The notes beneath the pieces were generated by a model. That model searched no databases, was not told the DNA's origin, and was given only the letters and a program-made list of their open reading frames with translations. 64,000 nucleotides of DNA from Pseudomonadota bacterium (GTDB lineage: Bacteria > Pseudomonadota > Gammaproteobacteria > Burkholderiales > Burkholderiaceae_E). Position 1 is the stretch's first letter, and the number at the start of each line of letters is the position of its first letter. Shown one piece after another: positions 61,938 through 64,000 of this stretch. Position numbers and translations under genes: made by a program. The DNA lies in the NCBI GenBank assembly GCA_023388075.1, contig JAEWGX010000111.1:62001-126000 (forward strand), given 5' to 3'.

Positions 61938-63080
61938 TCAACCGGCCGCGAGCGCGCGGCCGATCAGGATCTTCTGGATGTCGCTGGTACCTTCGTAGAT
62001 CTGGCAGACGCGCACGTCGCGATAGATGCGCTCCACCGGAAAGTCGCGTACGTAGCCGTAACCGCCGTGGATCTGGATCGCGTCCGAGCAGACCCGCTCG
62101 GCCATTTCGGACGCGAAGAGCTTCGCCATGGCCGCCTCCTTGAGGCAGGGCCGGCCGGCATCCTTGAGGTTCGCGGCATGGGCGATCAGCTGCCGGGCCG
62201 CCTCGAGGGCGGTGGCCATGTCGGCCAGCCGGAACTGCACCGCCTGGTGCTCCATCAGCGTCTGGCCGAATGCCTGGCGCTCGCGCGCATACGCCAGCGC
62301 CGCCTCGAAGGCGGCCCGCGCCATGCCGAGCGACTGGGCGGCGATGCCGATGCGGCCGCCTTCCAGGCCGGAGAGGGCGATGCGGTAGCCCGCGCCGGGC
62401 TCGCCGATCAGGTTCGCCGCGGGCACGAAGCAGTGCTCGAAGCGGACCTGCGCGGTGTCGGAGGCGTGCTGGCCGAGCTTCTCCTCGAGGCGATCGACGT
62501 GATATCCCGGTGAGTCGGTCGGCACGAGGAAGGCCGAGATGCCGCGCTTGCCCGCGGCCCGGTTGGTCACCGCCATGACGATCGCGACGTCGCCGTGCTT
62601 GCCGGAGGTGATGAACTGCTTCACCCCGTCGAGATGCCAGCCGCTGCCGTCCGGCGCCGCCGTGGCCGTGGTGCGCAGCGCGGATGCGTCCGATCCGGCC
62701 TGCGGCTCCGTGAGGCAGAAGGCCCCGAGCATGCGGCCGCTCGCCAGCGGAGCGAGCCAGCGCTGCTTCTGCTCCTCGTTGCCCCAGGCGAGCAGGATGG
62801 AGCACACGGGACAGTTGTTCACCGAGATGATGGTGGAGGTGGCGCCGTCGCCGGCGGCGATCTCCTCGAGGATCACCGCGAGCGCGGTGTAGTCCAGTCC
62901 GGCGCCGCCCCACTCTTCCGGCACGGCGATGCCGAAGCAGCCCAGGTCGGCCAGTCCCTTCAGCGCCTGCGCCGGGAAGGTGCTGTCGCGGTCCCAGGCG
63001 GCGGCGTTCGGCTTGACGTGATCGGCCACGTAGGCGCGCACGGTGTCGCGCACCATCTCGAGCTCCGCGTTCGCGAGCAT
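61938..63080 (-). CDS. Short/medium-chain acyl-CoA dehydrogenase
   Basis: 380 residues, normal length. FAD/substrate motifs FCLTEPQAGSDASALRTTATAA, LDGVKQFITSGKHGDVAIVMAV, and C-terminal IHGGYGYVRDFPVERIYRDVRVCQIYEGTSDIQKILIGRALA, with the catalytic glutamate in YEGTSDIQ. Oxidises an acyl-CoA to the enoyl-CoA with electrons to ETF. It lies in a run with an SDR and a thiolase, suggesting a short beta-oxidation cassette. Confidence 0.9.
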   Translation of the reverse strand: MLANAELEMVRDTVRAYVADHVKPNAAAWDRDSTFPAQALKGLADLGCFGIAVPEEWGGAGLDYTALAVILEEIAAGDGATSTIISVNNCPVCSILLAWGNEEQKQRWLAPLASGRMLGAFCLTEPQAGSDASALRTTATAAPDGSGWHLDGVKQFITSGKHGDVAIVMAVTNRAAGKRGISAFLVPTDSPGYHVDRLEEKLGQHASDTAQVRFEHCFVPAANLIGEPGAGYRIALSGLEGGRIGIAAQSLGMARAAFEAALAYARERQAFGQTLMEHQAVQFRLADMATALEAARQLIAHAANLKDAGRPCLKEAAMAKLFASEMAERVCSDAIQIHGGYGYVRDFPVERIYRDVRVCQIYEGTSDIQKILIGRALAAG

Positions 63081-63096
63081 GCGGCCTCCTTGCGTC

Positions 63097-63774
63097 CTAC
63101 CAGGCGAGCGACTGGCCGCGGTAGTCGTAGAACCCGCCGCCGGGATAGGCGAGCGGATCGGCGATCACCTGGCGCATCCCGGTGACGCTGCGCTGCACGT
63201 CGACCTCCGCGTTCGGGCCGCCCATGTCGGTGCGTACCCAGCCCGGATGCAGGATCACGACGCGCACGCCGAGCGGCGCCATGTCGACGTGCGCGAGCTT
63301 GCCGAGCATGTTGACCGCCGCCTTGGACACCCGGTAGAGCATGCCGTAGCTCGCTCCGGCCGCGGCGATCGAGCCCATGCGGCTGGAAACGAAGGCCATG
63401 GTGCCGCGGCTCGGCGAAAGCAGCGGCGCCACCATCGGCAGCAGGCGCATCGCCGACAGGATGTTGGTGCGCATCACCAGGTCGAACTCCTCCTGGGTGG
63501 GCGGACGCTGCGTGCTGCTGTCCCGCGGACCATACACTCCGGCGTTCATGATCAGGGCGTCCACCCGCTCGCCATCCATCTGCCAGCCGAAGGCGGCCAG
63601 GTCGTTCGGATCGAGGACGTCGAGCTTCAGCGTCTGGACGCCCAGGTCGCGCAGCCGCACGCGGTCGGCCTCGGCCCGGAACGTGCCGAACACGCGCCAG
63701 CCCTCGGCAAGGTACTGGCGCGCGAACTCGAAGCCGATGCCGCGGGAGGCGCCGACGATCAACGCGGTGGGCAT
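63097..63774 (-). CDS. Short-chain dehydrogenase/reductase
   Basis: 225 residues. Cofactor loop ALIVGASRGIGFEFARQYLAEGWRVFGTFR, NAG motif MNAGVYGPRD, catalytic Tyr-x3-Lys in YRVSKAAVNML with an upstream serine in FVSSRMGSIA. The small size and acidic or neutral residue near the end of beta-2 leave cofactor choice open. Starts 58 bases downstream of the thiolase stop. Confidence 0.85.
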   Translation of the reverse strand: MPTALIVGASRGIGFEFARQYLAEGWRVFGTFRAEADRVRLRDLGVQTLKLDVLDPNDLAAFGWQMDGERVDALIMNAGVYGPRDSSTQRPPTQEEFDLVMRTNILSAMRLLPMVAPLLSPSRGTMAFVSSRMGSIAAAGASYGMLYRVSKAAVNMLGKLAHVDMAPLGVRVVILHPGWVRTDMGGPNAEVDVQRSVTGMRQVIADPLAYPGGGFYDYRGQSLAW

Positions 63775-63831
63775 GACGGTGCCGTTGCCTCCCGGAAGCT
63801 CACGGGCGTACCCATCGTCGCGCGGTCGCGT

Positions 63832-64000
63832 TCAGGCGAGCTCGATCGCGACGGCCGTGGCCTCGCCGCCGCCTATGCACAGCGATGCGACCCCCCGCTT
63901 GCCTCCCTGCTTGCGCAGCGCGCCGATCAGCGTGACGATCAGCCGCGCGCCGGACGCGCCGATGGGATGGCCGAGCGCAAGGGCGCCGCCGTGCGGGTTC
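63832..64000 (-). CDS. Acetyl-CoA acetyltransferase (thiolase), C-terminal part
   Basis: Only the C-terminus is inside the window, reading NPHGGALALGHPIGASGARL then IVTLIGALRKQGGKRGV and ASLCIGGGEATAVAIELA before TGA at 63832-63834. It holds the GHPIGASGAR and the active-site Cys of CIGGGEA. The gene continues beyond 64000. Forms or splits acetoacetyl/3-ketoacyl-CoA; neighbour of the acyl-CoA dehydrogenase and SDR. Confidence 0.9.
   Translation of the reverse strand, partial: NPHGGALALGHPIGASGARLIVTLIGALRKQGGKRGVASLCIGGGEATAVAIELA

Overview
The window is about 68% G+C by eye and almost solidly coding: roughly 64 genes, no rRNA or tRNA, and no insertion sequence, integrase or CRISPR array. 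The gene content points to a free-living betaproteobacterium of the Burkholderiales type. The clues are an orphan Bug/TctC solute-binding protein, an amino-acid-synthesis (DUF1185) protein, several LysR regulators each beside a catabolic gene, liv-type ABC operons fused to CoA-ligase genes, methylcrotonyl-CoA carboxylase and many acyl-CoA enzymes. The genus is not identifiable from the sequence alone.

Layout. (1) 1-6637, plus strand: a branched-chain/aromatic-acid type ABC importer (LivG, LivH, LivM, binding protein, LivF) with the tail of an acyl-CoA synthetase upstream and a phenylacetate-CoA-ligase-like enzyme downstream, i.e. import coupled to CoA activation. Between livH and livM lies a duplicated 3' gene end around a strong hairpin. 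(2) 6659-20609: a lipoprotein, a quinone oxidoreductase, LysR/DODA dioxygenase/DoxX, FadE-type acyl-CoA dehydrogenase, PaaY-like hexapeptide protein, cupin/LysR pair with a striking palindrome, PanE-like reductase, GNAT acetyltransferase, DUF1185 protein and an FtsH paralogue. (3) 20643-33971: an accessory catabolic island. It has an Lrp regulator, an M14-like DUF2817 hydrolase, a complete five-gene peptide/opine-type ABC importer, a Rieske oxygenase, a three-gene TrpXYZ-type ABC importer, a divergent serine-hydroxymethyltransferase homologue and a phytanoyl-CoA-dioxygenase-like hydroxylase. (4) 34108-50537: metallo-beta-lactamase fold hydrolase, diguanylate cyclase, the two methylcrotonyl-CoA carboxylase subunits with a small DUF1289 protein hidden at the end of the operon, CYTH protein, FAH-family hydrolase coupled to pantothenate kinase, RraA, SpmA/SpmB-type membrane protein, ArfB and a LigI-like amidohydrolase. 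(5) 50578-58988: a LysR-controlled catabolic operon with two 2-hydroxychromene-2-carboxylate-isomerase-like (GST-kappa fold) genes, a DehI-type dehalogenase homologue, a sulfatase/phosphonate monoester hydrolase, an aldehyde dehydrogenase, a Bug binding protein and a small dimeric barrel protein. (6) 59010-64000, minus strand: serine ammonia-lyase, HAD phosphatase, a third isomerase-like gene, acyl-CoA dehydrogenase, short-chain dehydrogenase and the C-terminus of a thiolase.

How it fits together. Most of the window captures organic acids, peptides or modified amino acids and sends them to CoA-thioester and beta-oxidation chemistry. The two blocks most likely to hold an undescribed pathway are the 20.6-34.0 kb island and the 50.6-59.0 kb operon. 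In both, the enzyme classes are recognisable but the substrate is not, and key active-site residues differ from the textbook enzymes. Product names come from reading translations by eye; no database search was run.
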